Numbered from the stretch's first letter, positions 53,154 to 64,000 are shown. The stretch is DNA of 64,000 nt from Amorphophallus konjac (GCA_022559845.1 CM040123.1:300192642-300256641); one strand, 5' to 3'. The notes: generated by a model not told the origin, from the letters alone. A program made the numbers and translations.

Positions 53154-54058
53154 TGTGGGAGATAGATTTTATTAAGAAAAATATTTATTATGGGTTTATT
53201 TGGTTTATTTATAAGAGATTTATTTACGTAGGGCGTGCCAGTCACTGAGTGACAAATTTATTATGCACACCGTCTGACTAACCAGACGATTATAGGTGAT
53301 CGTGTCGGGACCAAAAACCCGCCGTACCATGAAGGCTACGACGTTAATTACATCTCTCCAGAAGAGAGAAAACCCTTGATTAATCGCCAAAATAAATAGA
53401 ATGACCATGGGGCCGCTAGAATATGTAAAGGATGTGATTGCATGCAAGCACACAATATGGTATCATTTATTTATTAGGTCGACTCCCGGAACGGGGCGGA
53501 GAACCTAGGTCCGAGGACCACCATCACGCATAGCGAAAGCCTCCGGCCGGGCGTAACCCGACCTTCCGCTAATCACCATTCGATATATCGGAGAGTCAGA
53601 TCATGCAGGCATGAAAGGTGGTTACTGTTATTGTTTATTGCTTATTTGGTCATTTATTTGTAAATTTAAGGAAGACTTTGGCAATCCCTGTCACTCGCAG
53701 GGTTGTCGATTAGTCATTGCCTTTTTATTTTGAGATTGCACATAGCATTACGGTGCATACATATGGGCCCATAAGGTGGGCCGAGTATGAGCGTATTCGG
53801 GCAGACTCGTGTATCGTCGGGGCGATGCATGCCGAGGTACGGTAAATTTGATATTTGAGAAATGAAGGACGCGGTTAAAACCCGGTCAAAACGAATTAGA
53901 TTCAGCGGCTTATTTGCTCGAGACAAGGTCATGCCATGACCATAATGGGATGAATCCCAGGGCACAGATACAACCTGTCGGGGCATCATTAATATTCCCA
54001 TACTCACAGTCTAGAGGAGGTGAGAGCTCCGGAGCAGACACGGCCATGTTCATCACCA

Positions 54059-54360
54059 TTTATTTATTTATTTATTTATTTTTATTTTTATCATTTTCTT
54101 TATTGTTATCATTTGGATGTATGAGTATATTTCTTTTATTGACATTTATTTGGCATTTATTCATTGATTGTTTTCTTTGTTGTTTATTTATCACTCTTAT
54201 TCTTTATTTTATTTTCGTTTATTGTCATGTGTTTGACCATGATTTGTTCATTATATTTTATCTATTTGTTCATTATGATGATGATGATGATGATTATTAT
54301 TATTATTGTTTCTCACTTTCCCCCCTTTTTATATGTATATCTTTCTTTTTTTAATGTATA
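54059..54360. repeat. AT-rich simple repeats in LTR F
   Basis: TTTA repeats (54059-54098), ATG then ATT triplets (54276-54308) and T-rich sequence. A similar block of TTATT/ATT repeats lies at 54898-55030. Frames here (53914-54354) are low-complexity. Confidence 0.85.
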
Positions 54361-57300
54361 AAAGGTGTTGTGCATATGAATGTATGGGTGTTTTTCTTTC
54401 TATTATTATTTTATTATTTTTTTTATGCCTAGATATGCAACGTGTGCGCATGTTGGTTTAGTGTATTTAAGTGTTTGATGGGTATATGGATTAAATGTGT
54501 GCATGGCTTAGTAGGTTGTTTAACTTTTTCTTTTGGTTAGCGTGAGTGTAAGTGCATGCATGACATGAGTGTTATTCAAGAGTTAACGGGTGTATCTGTT
54601 ACGTGATCAGGGAAAATTTCGGGGAGATATGTGTTAGTGGGGTATTAAAACGGCGTGGAGTGGTTGAGGTTGTAAAACGGCGCGCTTTTGGTTTTTGGTC
54701 TTGTTTGAAACGGCGTGGGTTTGTGGGAGAGGTTTAAAATGGCGTGGAGAGCCCCGTGCGCGCCGTAGTAGGCCACGCCGGGTAGATGAGCTTGAGAAAT
54801 TTATGATTTTGAGTGTGAAGTAAAAACGACACGGGGGGTACCGCGCCGGATTATGCCGCGCCGGTTTAAGCCACGCCGGGTAACGGTGTGACTTTGTTTA
54901 TTTTATTATGTTTGTTTGTTTTATTATTTGTTGTTGTTATTATTATTATTATTAGTTGTTTTTGTTTGTTTGTTTTATTATTATTATTATTATTTCATTT
55001 CATCATTTTTTTATCATTTTATTTTTTTATTCCCGGTCTTGCAAATGGTCGAAATGTCCTGATAAAAATCCGGTAACATCTCCCCTAGACCCAGAGGGTT
55101 GCGGGATAAAAGCGGAGGTCCGACCTTGACGACGTACTCCTAAATGCCGAGAGGCCAAACACAGAGACCGGCAGACTCGAATGGACGGAAACCCCGAGGG
55201 CGAGCCTACGAGGGGTACCGATGTCCCACGGGCCTATAATCGTAAATCCGACAAACACCCAAATGGACGGTCCCCGAGGGCTAGCCTCCAAGGAGTTTCC
55301 TAGTGTCCATGGGATATCCGAATCGGGACAATGCTCGCCATTAAGGCGGTTTAATATTCACTCAGAGAGTGATCATTTAAAACGGCGTAAGAAACAGAGC
55401 CTTAGAATGGCGTGATTTTGGTTAAACCGGCGTGGAACGCTTAGGGAAAGGGCTTAAAGCGGCACGGGAACCGTAGGAATAGGTTAAAACGGTGTCATGG
55501 GGCGTAGGTGTAGGAGGGAAGCCTTAAAACGGCGTGCCCCTTTGAGGGCGCACCGTAATAGGGCGTGCCGTTTTAAGGCGCACCGTATTATGGCGCGTCG
55601 ATTGCCGGTGGCGCCGATTTAGCCCCATTTCACGAAAAATCGAGGTTTTATTGATTTATTTGTAGATTTATTAAAATGTTTTGGAGGATTTTGAAAGTTA
55701 TTTGAGTTAATTATTCATCAGATCGGTCCCGAGCCATCCAGAAGTCAAGTCATAGGCTCGCGCGAGGTTCGTACTCGAGCTCGGCGATCGTTCCGAGTCA
55801 AGCCGGCTAGTTTATTAAATGTTTTATTTAACTCATTTGAGCAAAAATTTTGGCAGCATCTCCCCATTCCAAAGGATTATCGGAGAGAAGCGGGGAATGC
55901 TCACGTGGCCGAGCAACCCCTAAAAAGCCGGGTGGCACAATGGCAGCCGGCAAACCCAAACGGATAGGAGAACCCCGAGGGCTAGCCTACTAGGGGGCAC
56001 CAAGTCTGTGGGTGGAGAGTAGACGGATAGCGCGACTCATAACGGGAGCGAAGACCCCGAGGGCTATCCTATGAGGGGCACGAGACCCGAGTCGATACCA
56101 CGTCTAAGTCGGGATGACCGATTGAGAGGGAAAATTCTGAGGGCCAGCGAACGAGGGGCACCCGTCTCACGGCCACCACGAAGTTCATCAAGGACTGTGT
56201 ATTTGACTGTGTTGGGATTAACCCATGTTACTGTACACTCATTAGTCTGCAGGGAAACTCATCACTAACAGATGATTTCTTATAGACCGAGTGATTAGGA
56301 TGAGAGATTGGGGGGATGTTCCCCTTCCCCGGGCACTGGAACGAGATCAATGTCCATGATCGAATCCCTGAATATTGATTTGTGAACAGAAGAGATGAGA
56401 CTCATGGCTCGGGATGCATCTGTTTGAACGGCGCGCTAGCACTCGTGGGGCACACATACTGGGAACCATAGGGTGATGGGTTTCGCCGTTCACAGAGAAA
56501 GGTCGTGGACCCAGATGCACGCCCTACAGGCGCCTTATGATCCTCGCAATGTAGACATCCGTACCACAACTCCCTCTTACGCAATCGAATAGTGCAAAGA
56601 GAAGAGTGGGGTATGGACCTCAGACGAAAATGATCAGGGGTATGCACACGAGTACACCCCCAATCACCAAACCCACAGAACAAAAGAAGATGATAACATT
56701 AAATATATCACCAGAAACAAAGCCCCGGGGAAGAGGGGGGAGTGGTTGCTGTAGCCCGTGAAATCCAAGGGCGTGTCCGGCATCGGGGAAGACGACCATA
56801 AAACCCGTTCGCACCGTGAACCAAGTAAACACGCAAACAAAAAGAAAAGGAAGCATGCGGAAGAGGTAACCACGGCGCCGGGCATGCTCACGTCCATCCA
56901 TTCTGTGCACATATCATTGGAGAGATGTGCACATGTGCACATCACCCTCCACGGCGCCGACACTGTTGCACGGCACCGTATCAATGGCCACAGAAAGAAA
57001 ACTCAAGGAGGAAGAGGAAGCGGCGATGCAGAGGTAGAGTAAGGCCATTAAACTCTTTAACCCATTGATATACATATTCATTCATTCCACGGTCAATAGA
57101 TAAAATGCATACAAGCATATTCTGACGCCGGTGTTGTTGCTCGGTCGTCCATTACATTGAACGAGATAGAAGGTTACATAAAGGAGTTGCAGAAGCAGAA
57201 GCGGTGAAAGGAGGGGAGTAGGCTCATATCATTGCCTCTGCCCCTCTCTCTTACATTCCAACAAAGAAGAAAACTGAAGAGGATTGATCGGGAGAAGAAA

Positions 57301-57536
57301 ACACGATGACCAACCTAAGAAACAACAGAGTCGGACTCTCCTTCTCCGGTGCCGGAGGATTTGCATAGAGCGGAGGATGGCGGCGGCAAGGCTCTCAGGT
57401 AGGGGAACTTCCTCCTCATGAAAGCCCTATCTTCGGGCAGTGTGATTGGTGGAGTCTCTGCGGATCTCTCTCTCTCTCTCTCCGTGCTTTTCTCATTAAT
57501 TCTCCCCCTCCTTTTTTGTTGGTCGTGCAAGCGGTG

Positions 57537-57544
57537 TTTATATA
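57537..57544 (-). promoter_or_regulatory. TATA box of LTR F
   Basis: The minus strand reads GTTATATAAACAC, 630 bases from the LTR start and directly downstream of GGCGCC-type words, as in LTR A. Confidence 0.6.
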
Positions 57545-58188
57545 ACGCCAAGTTGATCCGATGCCATGGAGGGCACGTCGGATTCAGTGGCGCTGGGGAC
57601 AAGTGTCCCCAAAGCATTTTGGAGCGCCGTATTTGGCTGCGCTCGGTTAAGTGGCGCCGGTGACCTTTTGTGCGCCGGTTTAGCTTGTTTGCTCGACGCG
57701 GGCTAGCCGATGGGTCCGGGGATGGTTCCGGAAGCCCCCGTAGACTTTTCCTCTCGCCACGGTCCTTGGAAAACCTTGACGGGGCGCTAACGAAGCTCTC
57801 GACACGATGAATGGCCTTAATCGGAACTTCGTGTGTGTTCGGCTCGAGCACGCGGGTTTTCCGCTCACATGGTCTTCGGCACCGTAATTTATGATGCCGG
57901 GCTGGCTTCACTTGTATTTGTAACTTTTTGGTTGCTTCTTCGGGGATGGTCCCGAATACTCTTCGAGCTCTCGGGTCTTGCTTTAGCGGCTGTTCATTGG
58001 AGCCGAGCTTCTTTTCTTTTCTTCTTTTCTTTGGTCTCATCTTTGTTCGGCTTCCGCCATTCTTTTTCTTCTTTTCTTTCTTTTCTTCTCTGTCGGCACA
58101 GGTGCACCCGATCAGAACTTACGACCTGTAGAAACAGAAGTCAGGAAGTATTAGGAATATTTTTAGTGTCAACAAATGTCCCCCACCC

Positions 58189-58763
58189 GCGGGTGTCGCG
58201 ACAGAGGTACGAAGAAGCGGGGCCTGCGGGTGTAGCCTATAGCCCGTTTGAAAATATTGCATGGGTCTTTTATTATTATTTATTCTTTTTATTTATTCCA
58301 TTTTCATTCTTCATCATTCATTCATCATTTTTTTTATTTCATCATTCACTTTTATTGTCTTCTTCTTTTTTTTATAGCTATAGCCTTATCCACGCACGCA
58401 GGCATTCAACGACCACAGGCATAGAATAGCTATATGTAGCAAAGTTCCCCTATATCAAGGATAGGATAAGGACAGCGCCCACGATTCACGGATAGTCTGC
58501 AGCTCACGAAGCACAACTAAGGGAGATGTGCATACGTAAAGGGGACATTGCATAGAGCGTACGCGTAGCATAAACCACAATCTACACCCAGGACTATTCC
58601 TCCATAGTGTGAAAGTGCAATTATATGGGTAGTAAACCCTAGACATAGGGACGTGCAGACGTTCTGAGTAACACTCGGGGATTACTTTATCGCCTACACA
58701 TACATTCGGGGCTCTCGACTTTTGGTAGCTTCGCACAACCCCCTTTTATTCTTAATTTCGAAC
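58189..58763 (-). other. F 3' untranslated region, non-repetitive start
   Basis: T-rich runs and unique sequence between the polypurine tract and the first repeats. No gene seen. Confidence 0.6.
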
Positions 58764-59020
58764 TTCACCATTCGACGCGAGTTTCCTCATGTGTCTAAAT
58801 GGGAATTCCAGACTACTAGGATTCGTCCTTTATTATGATACTATTGTGGATTTCACCGTTTGACGCGAGTCTCCTCATTTATTTTAGTGGGGATTCTCGG
58901 CTACTAGGATTCATCCTTATTTTAATTATGGAGTTTGCTGCACCGTTTTCGCACGAGTCTCCTCATTTGTTTCAGTGGAGATTCCCAGCTACTTGGATTC
59001 ACATTCCACTTACCGTTATC
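58764..59020 (-). repeat. Three-copy tandem repeat of about 88 bp
   Basis: Units begin near 58764, 58852 and 58939 (TTCACCRTTYGACGCGAG in the first two), each with GAGTYTCCTCAT and a conserved GGATTC near the end. The copies are diverged by 15-25% by eye. Confidence 0.85.
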
Positions 59021-59735
59021 ATCATTTTTTCTATTTTTTTTATTCTTTTTTTAAAGGGGGCAGGCAACTTTTTCCTAACGATCATCCTGTGCGCGAGTGT
59101 AGAGATTTAAGCGTCCATGAAGTGTTAAGAAGAATTTATACCGTCCCTATGACTAAGGGCCATTGCTCATATTATGTGCGAAGTGTAAGAGTTTTGTCTA
59201 GAGTGTATTCTGTGAGTTGTGCTAGCGACATAGCTACGACTCTTCCCCTGGCCATATGCACTCACCGAGAATTGGCTTTTCGTTCCTTAGTGTGTATCGT
59301 GACACACACATATCCTGAATCAGGGCAACGTTATTTAGCAAGGAAGTACGCGACCTTAGAAATTTGAAGGAAGTGTGTTAATACTATACTTCAGGTAGAC
59401 ATGTACGTGAGGCAAGCAAACACATAAATCACGTCATGATCATCATCTTTTTTTCCTTCTTTCTTCTTTTTTCCTTTCTCTTCTTTTTTTTCTTCATTTT
59501 ATTTATTTCTTTCTCTTTTTTATCCCCCTTTTTCTTCTTTCTTTCTCTCTCTTTTTTTGGGAGGGCATAGTAAGTACATCCGCAGGCCGACTCTCTTACA
59601 GGTGGGTGGCTGATGCCACGGCGACGGAGAGAAAGTGTTACATGTTATGGTGAATCCCTGGAGGGATCAAGGGTTGGTATGAAACTAGAGGGGGGATCTT
59701 TTCATTCATTGGTTTGGATAGCAATTCTAGGCCAA
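59021..59735 (-). other. F 3' untranslated region, unique and C/T-rich sequence
   Basis: No repeat unit or convincing ORF. A CTTT/TTTC-rich stretch is at 59445-59555. Confidence 0.6.
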
Positions 59736-61640
59736 TGGTAAGAGGTTTGTCGGCTTAGACGGAAGGTCATGACACCGAATGACTTGGCTTAGGTGTAAGG
59801 CCATGACGCCAAGAAAGAGCATTCACCGGCTTAGGCAAGGAGCCTTGATGCCGGACCACTTGGCCTAGACGGAAGGTCATGATGCCAAGGGAGAAATATT
59901 TACTGGCTTAAGCATAGAGCCATGACGCCAGACAACTTGGCCTAGACGGTGTGTCATGTTGCCAAGGCAGAAATATTCACCGGCTTAGGTGGAAAGCCAT
60001 GACGCCGGAAAAGGATATTTAACGGCTTAGACATAAAGTCATGACGCCGCACAGCTTGGCTTAGGCGGAAGGCCATGACGCCAAGATAGAATATTTACTA
60101 GCTTAGGCAAAAACCATGACGCCGGACAAGAATATTTAACGGGTTAGACGTAAAGTCATGACGTCGTACAACTTGGCTTACGTGAAAGGCCATGACGCCA
60201 AGATAGAATATCTACCGGCTTAGGCGGGAAGCCATGACGCCGGACAAGGATATTTAATGGCTTAGACATAAAGTCATGACGCCGTACAACTGGGCTTAGG
60301 CGGAAGGCCATGACGCCAAGACAGAATATTTACCGATTTAGGCAGAAAGCCATGACACCGGACAAGGATATTTAACGGCTTAGACATAAAGTCATGACGC
60401 CGCACAGCTTGGCTTAGGCGGAAGGCCATGACACCAAGGCAGAATACCTACCAGCTTAAGTGGAAATCCATGACGCCGGACAAGGATATTTAACAGCTTA
60501 GATATAAAGTCATGACGCTGTACAACTTGGCTTAGGCGGGAGGCCATGACGCCAAGGAAAAATATTTACCGGCTTAGGCGGAAAGCCATGACGCCGGACA
60601 AGGATATTTAACGGCTTAGACATAAAGTCATGACGTCGTACAACTTGGCTTAGGCGGGAGGCCATGACGCCAAGGCACAATATTTACTGGCTTAGGCGGA
60701 AAGCCATGACGCCGGACAAGAATATATAACGGCTTAGATGTAAAGTCATGACGCCGTACAACTTAGTTTAGGCAGAAGGCCATGACGCCAAGGAAGAATA
60801 TCTACCGGCTTAGGTGGAAAGCCATGACACCGGACAAGGATATTTAACGGCTAAGACATAAAGTCATGACGCCATACAACTTGGCTTAGGCGGGAGGCCA
60901 TGACGCCAAGGAAGAATATTTACCGGCTTAGACAGAAAGTCATGACGCCGAACAAGGATATTTAACGGCTTAGATATAAAGTCATGACGCTGTACAACTT
61001 GGCTTAGGCGGGAGGCCATGACGCCAAGGCAGAATATTTACCAGCTTAGGCGGAAAGCCATGACGCCGGACAAGAATATTTAACGGCTTAGATGTAAAGT
61101 CATGACGCCGTATAACTTGGCTTAGGCAGAAGGCCATGACGCCAAGGTAGAATATCTACCAGCTTAGGCGAAAAGCCATGATGTCGGACAAGGATATTTA
61201 ACAGCTTAGATGTAAAGTCATGACGCCGTACAACTTGGCTTAGGTGGGAGGCCATGACGCCAAGGCAGAATATTTACCGGCTTAGGCGGAAAGCCATGAC
61301 GCCGGACAAGAATATTTAACGGCTTAGACGTAAAGTCATGACGCCGTACAACTTGGCTTAAGCGGGAGGCCATGACGCCAAGGAAGAATATTTACCGGCT
61401 TAGGCAGAAAGCCATGACGCCGAACAAGGATATTTAACGGCTTAGACGTAAAGTCATGACGCCGTACAAGAATATTTACCGACTTAGGTAAAAGGAGCCA
61501 TGACACCGGACAATGATATTTAATGGCTTAGACATAAAGTCATGACGCCGTACAACTTGGATTAGGTGGAAGGCCATGATGCCAAGGCAGAATATTTATC
61601 AGCTTAGGCGGAAAGCCATGACGCTGGACAAGGATGGCTT
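59736..61640 (-). repeat. Higher-order tandem array: 118-bp unit made of three 39-bp hairpin subunits
   Basis: The start of each unit (TTGGCTTAGGCGG) recurs at 60056, 60173, 60291, 60409, 60527, 60645, 60763, 60881, 60999, 61117, 61235 and 61353, so the period is 117-118 bp. Each unit has three subunits sharing CTTAG, ATGAC and AATATTTA-type spacers. At the left edge (59784, 59860, 59937) the period is 76-77 bp, a two-subunit form. Each subunit is bounded by its own complementary arms. Near 61470 one unit is truncated. Confidence 0.95.
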
Positions 61641-62120
61641 TTGTTGGTTAACGTGCCAGCCGAGACGAAAGGTCATGATGCTGACGAATGGTCTGTACAT
61701 CGGCCTAGATGACAGGTCATGATACCGATGATAGAAGGGGTCTTTTTGTTGTATGGTCGGACGGAAGGTCCGGACCAAAGGTGAAAGGGTCTTTTTGTTG
61801 ACTGATTGGACGAAAGGTCTGAGCCGGGGGTAAAAGATTCTTTTTGTTGACTGATTGGACGAAAGGTCTGAGCCAGAGGTAAAATGGTCTTTTTGTTATA
61901 TAAGACCAAAGGTGAAAGGGTCTTTTTGTTGACTGACTGGATGAAAGGTTCGCGTCAGTGGTAAAAGGGTCTTTTTTGTTGACTGACTGGACGAAATGTC
62001 CGAGCCAGAGGTAGAAGGGTCTTTTTGTTGTCTGGCTGGATGAAAGTTCCGAACCAGAGGTGGAAGGGTCTTTTTATTGACTGACCAGACGGGTGGTCCG
62101 TACCAAAGATGAAATATTGA
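61641..62120 (-). repeat. Tandem array of 49-50-bp units
   Basis: TCTTTTTGTT starts units at 61741, 61790, 61839, 61889, 61921, 61970, 62020 and 62069. Spacings are 49-50 bp except for one 32-bp deleted unit. Each unit holds a short stem such as GGAC-GAAAG-GTCY. A transition zone at 61641-61740 still resembles the previous array. Confidence 0.9.
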
Positions 62121-62129
62121 TGTTTACCT

Positions 62130-63240
62130 GACGGGATGTCGGAGTCAACAAACGTTGCCTAGGCGGTATGTCTAGAAAAGGGTAGAAATAAATCATTGTT
62201 GTCGTCTCGACGTCATGTCGAACACGACCAACTTGGAAGGGACGAAGGGTCTAGGCCAAGGTAGAATATTGTTGTTGACTTGACAGACTTGACAAAGTCA
62301 ACCAACTTGGGAAAGGTGTGAGGCCTAGGCTAAGGAAAGAATGTAGGATATGGATGTTGACCCGACGTCGTGTTGGAGTCAACGTACTCGGGAGAGGCGT
62401 GGGGCCTAAGCCAAGGGTATAATGTAGGATGGGTGTTGACTTGACGTCATGTCGAAGTCAACGAACTTGGCAAAGATATGAGGCCTGAGCCAAGGGCATA
62501 TTGTAGGATAGGTGTTGACTCGACGTCAAGTCGAAGCCAACAAACTTGGCAGAGGCATAAGGCCTGAGCCAAGGGCAGAACATAGCATAGGTGTCGACCC
62601 GAAGGAACGTCAAAGCCAACGAACTTGGCAGAGGCGTGAGGCCTAAGCCAAGGGTATGATGTAGGATGGGTGTTGACCCGACGTCATGTCGAAGTCAACG
62701 AACTTGGGAAAGACATGAGGCCTGAGCCAAGGGAATATTGCAGGATAGGTGTTGACTCGACGCCATGTCGAAGCCAACGAATTTGGCAAAGGCGTGAGGC
62801 CTAAGCCAAGGGTATAATGTAGGAGAGGTGTCGACTCGACGTCATGTCGAAGTCAACGAACTTAGCGAAGGCGTGAGGCCTAGGCCAAGGGCAGCATGTA
62901 GAATAAGTGTCGACTCAACGGAATGTCGAAGCCAACGGGCCCTGCCCCGATCGAAGGTTCATGGCGAGGGTAGACCAGAATGCAGACATATGAGAGGCCC
63001 AGACCCAGGGCTAAATATCAATGTCAACCCTGACGAAGTGTCAGAGTCAACCAAACTCGCTCAGACGGAAGATTTGAAACAAGGGTAGAGTGTGTAGATG
63101 AAGATGTCAACCCGACGTCATGTCGAAGCTGACCAACTTGGCGAAGACGTGAGGTCTAAGCCAGAATAGAATATGAACGTTGACCTGTGGAGATGTCGGG
63201 ATCAACGAACCTTGCTCAGATAGAAGATCTGAGACAAAGT
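62130..63240 (-). repeat. Tandem array of 79-bp units with two hairpins each
   Basis: The TTGAC/TCGAC start recurs at 62357, 62436, 62515, 62594, 62673, 62752, 62831 and 62910, exactly 79 bp apart. Degenerate units flank this core on both sides. Each unit carries CTTGGC...GCCAAG and GTTGAC...GTCAAC arms. The frame at 62828-63088 only reads through repeats. Confidence 0.93.
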
Positions 63241-63244
63241 GAAG

Positions 63245-63560
63245 GAATCTTTTATTGGTTTATTAGTTTGGATTGGTCAAGTTTATAAAATGTTGTTAGG
63301 TTTATTGAGTTTATTGGATTTATTGGCTTTGTTGAGCTTATTGAGTTTATTGAGTCTATTGGTTGAGTTCATTGGGTTTATTGGGTATGTTGAGCTTGTC
63401 GAATTTTGTTGATTCGATTGATTTCATTGGTTTAAGTGGGTTTATTGGGGTTTATTTGGTTCGTTAGGTTTATTGATTTATTGAGTTGATTGATTTTGCT
63501 TAGCTTATTGGATTTATTGAATTGTGTTGGGTTTATTTAAATTTATTTTAAATCATCATT
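63245..63560 (-). repeat. Imperfect minisatellite of TTTATTGRG-type words
   Basis: Words such as GTTTATTGAG, GTTTATTGGG and GCTTATTGAG are repeated about 25 times with 9-15-base spacing. Confidence 0.8.
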
Positions 63561-63755
63561 TTTCTTTTTTTCATTCATTTTCATCATCCATCATTTTTTC
63601 TTACTCATTTCTTTCTTCTTTTCATTTCCTTTTTTTTGTTAATATTATTTTTGTTTGTTTTTGTTAGGCTCCCTGACGCAGTCTCTTCTGCGATGCGGGC
63701 TATTTATTTGGTGGGACTATTGATGAATTTGACTGTTTATTATGCCAGTGGGGCC
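63561..63755. other. T-rich spacer before the last array
   Basis: Low-complexity TTTCATT and TTTG sequence, then unique sequence. No gene seen. Confidence 0.5.
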
Positions 63756-64000
63756 AAGGATCGATGTCTAAGAGCCTCGCGGGCTTGGCTAGGGCGGAGT
63801 GCCTCGGGCCAATGAAAAGGGTTTTATGAGTCCTGCCCAGTGGGACAAAGGGTAATTTTGGGGCTCGACGAGGGTGAAGTGCCTCAGGCTAAGGAAAAGA
63901 CTATGTGGACCCAGCCCAATGGGGCAGAGTTTATCTTCGAGCTCGACAAGGGCAGAGCGCCTTATGCCAAGGAAAAGGATATTTTATTGGGCCGACATTG
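63756..64000 (-). repeat. Tandem array of about 79-bp units, continuing off the window
   Basis: AGGG-GARG-GCC cores at 63791, 63871 and 63949 are 80 and 78 bp apart. Each unit has a stem: AGG/CCT, GAGG/CCTC, AAGG/CCTT. The array runs to the window edge. Confidence 0.8.

Larger units (their letters stand above)
53154..58174 (-). repeat. Element F 3' LTR (5021 bp)
   Basis: The plus strand starts TGTGGGAGATAG and ends TTAGTGTCAACA. It contains the GTGCCAGTCAC zone (53229 on), two zones of AAAACGGCG/GGCGCGCC-like words (54645-54890, 55375-55625), a third just upstream of the TATA box (57560-57700), and five CCCCGAGGGC motifs (55192-56158). AT-rich microsatellites lie between. A 241-codon frame at 57315-58040 overlaps the promoter and parallels a similar frame in LTR A; not called. 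Confidence 0.82.
53154..64000 (-). mobile_element. Element F: Tat/Ogre-type retrotransposon, 3' LTR and 3' untranslated region
   Basis: The LTR at 53154-58174 is followed on the right by a polypurine tract (minus strand GGGTGGGGGACATT, 58175-58188), which marks it as the 3' LTR of a minus-strand element extending beyond the window. The LTR shares blocks with LTR A. Long, repeat-laden 3' untranslated regions are a known property of the Tat/Ogre lineage. None of the coding part is in the window. Confidence 0.8.

Noticed and set aside
57315..58040. 241-codon minus-strand ORF, with a partly similar frame in LTR A (10152-10769)
   Set aside because: Both span LTR U3 and the TATA box. The composition is arginine/serine-rich from GC-rich LTR sequence, and no domain is recognised.
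62357..62990. CRISPR-like regular spacing of 79-bp repeats
   Set aside because: There are no unique spacers between short repeats. The whole unit is repeated, and the context is a plant retrotransposon.

Overview
This window looks like intergenic heterochromatin of a flowering plant with a large, repeat-rich genome. No host gene, rRNA or tRNA is recognisable. Nearly all of the 64 kb can be assigned to long terminal repeat (LTR) retrotransposons nested inside one another. The plant assignment rests on Tat/Ogre-type Ty3/gypsy sequences, chromodomain gypsy elements, a Sirevirus-like Ty1/copia element, and initiator-Met-type primer sites (TGGTATCAGAG). Species cannot be read from the sequence.

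Layout, reconstructed from LTR ends, 5-bp target-site duplications (TSDs) and empty sites. The oldest layer is element H (plus strand, large non-coding LARD-like element). Its interior occurs twice, H1 (17762-19737 plus 29348-30611) and H2 (33336-36118), on the two sides of one shared LTR (30612-33335). H1 is interrupted by chromovirus B (plus strand; 3' part at 11354-17761), which itself carries the degenerate Tat/Ogre-type element A (minus strand, <1-11353). H1 is also interrupted by solo LTR D1 (19738-21962 plus 29178-29342), which carries non-autonomous element C (minus strand, 21963-29172). H2 is interrupted by D2 (5' LTR in three pieces: 36119-37999, 40977-41483, 53050-53099). D2 was split by the Ogre-related solo LTR G (38000-40971) and by a complete Sirevirus-like copia element (minus strand, 41484-53044). 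The start of the D2 interior is cut by a second Tat/Ogre-type element F (minus strand, LTR 53154-58174), whose 3' untranslated region fills 58175-64000.

Coding content. A carries a broken gag-protease-RT and lacks RNase H and integrase. B carries gag, protease, RT, RNase H, integrase and chromodomain in nearly one frame, broken by stop codons. C carries a gag start fused to a long unrecognised proline-rich ORF plus an integrase tail with chromodomain. The copia element carries gag, protease, integrase, RT and RNase H with few lesions and is the youngest datable insertion (LTRs about 2% different by eye).

The most unusual part is the right end. The 3' UTR of F contains several tandem-repeat families (units of about 39/118, 49-50, 79 and 79 bp) that look unrelated in sequence but mostly reduce to one hairpin plan. 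The stem arms change in matched pairs between repeat variants. Other points worth checking are the C fusion ORF, the palindrome and 11-mer arrays in the copia U3, GC-rich arrays immediately upstream of the Tat/Ogre LTR promoters, a 106-bp perfectly conserved block in the otherwise diverged LTRs of A, and the reciprocal empty sites that verify the nesting.
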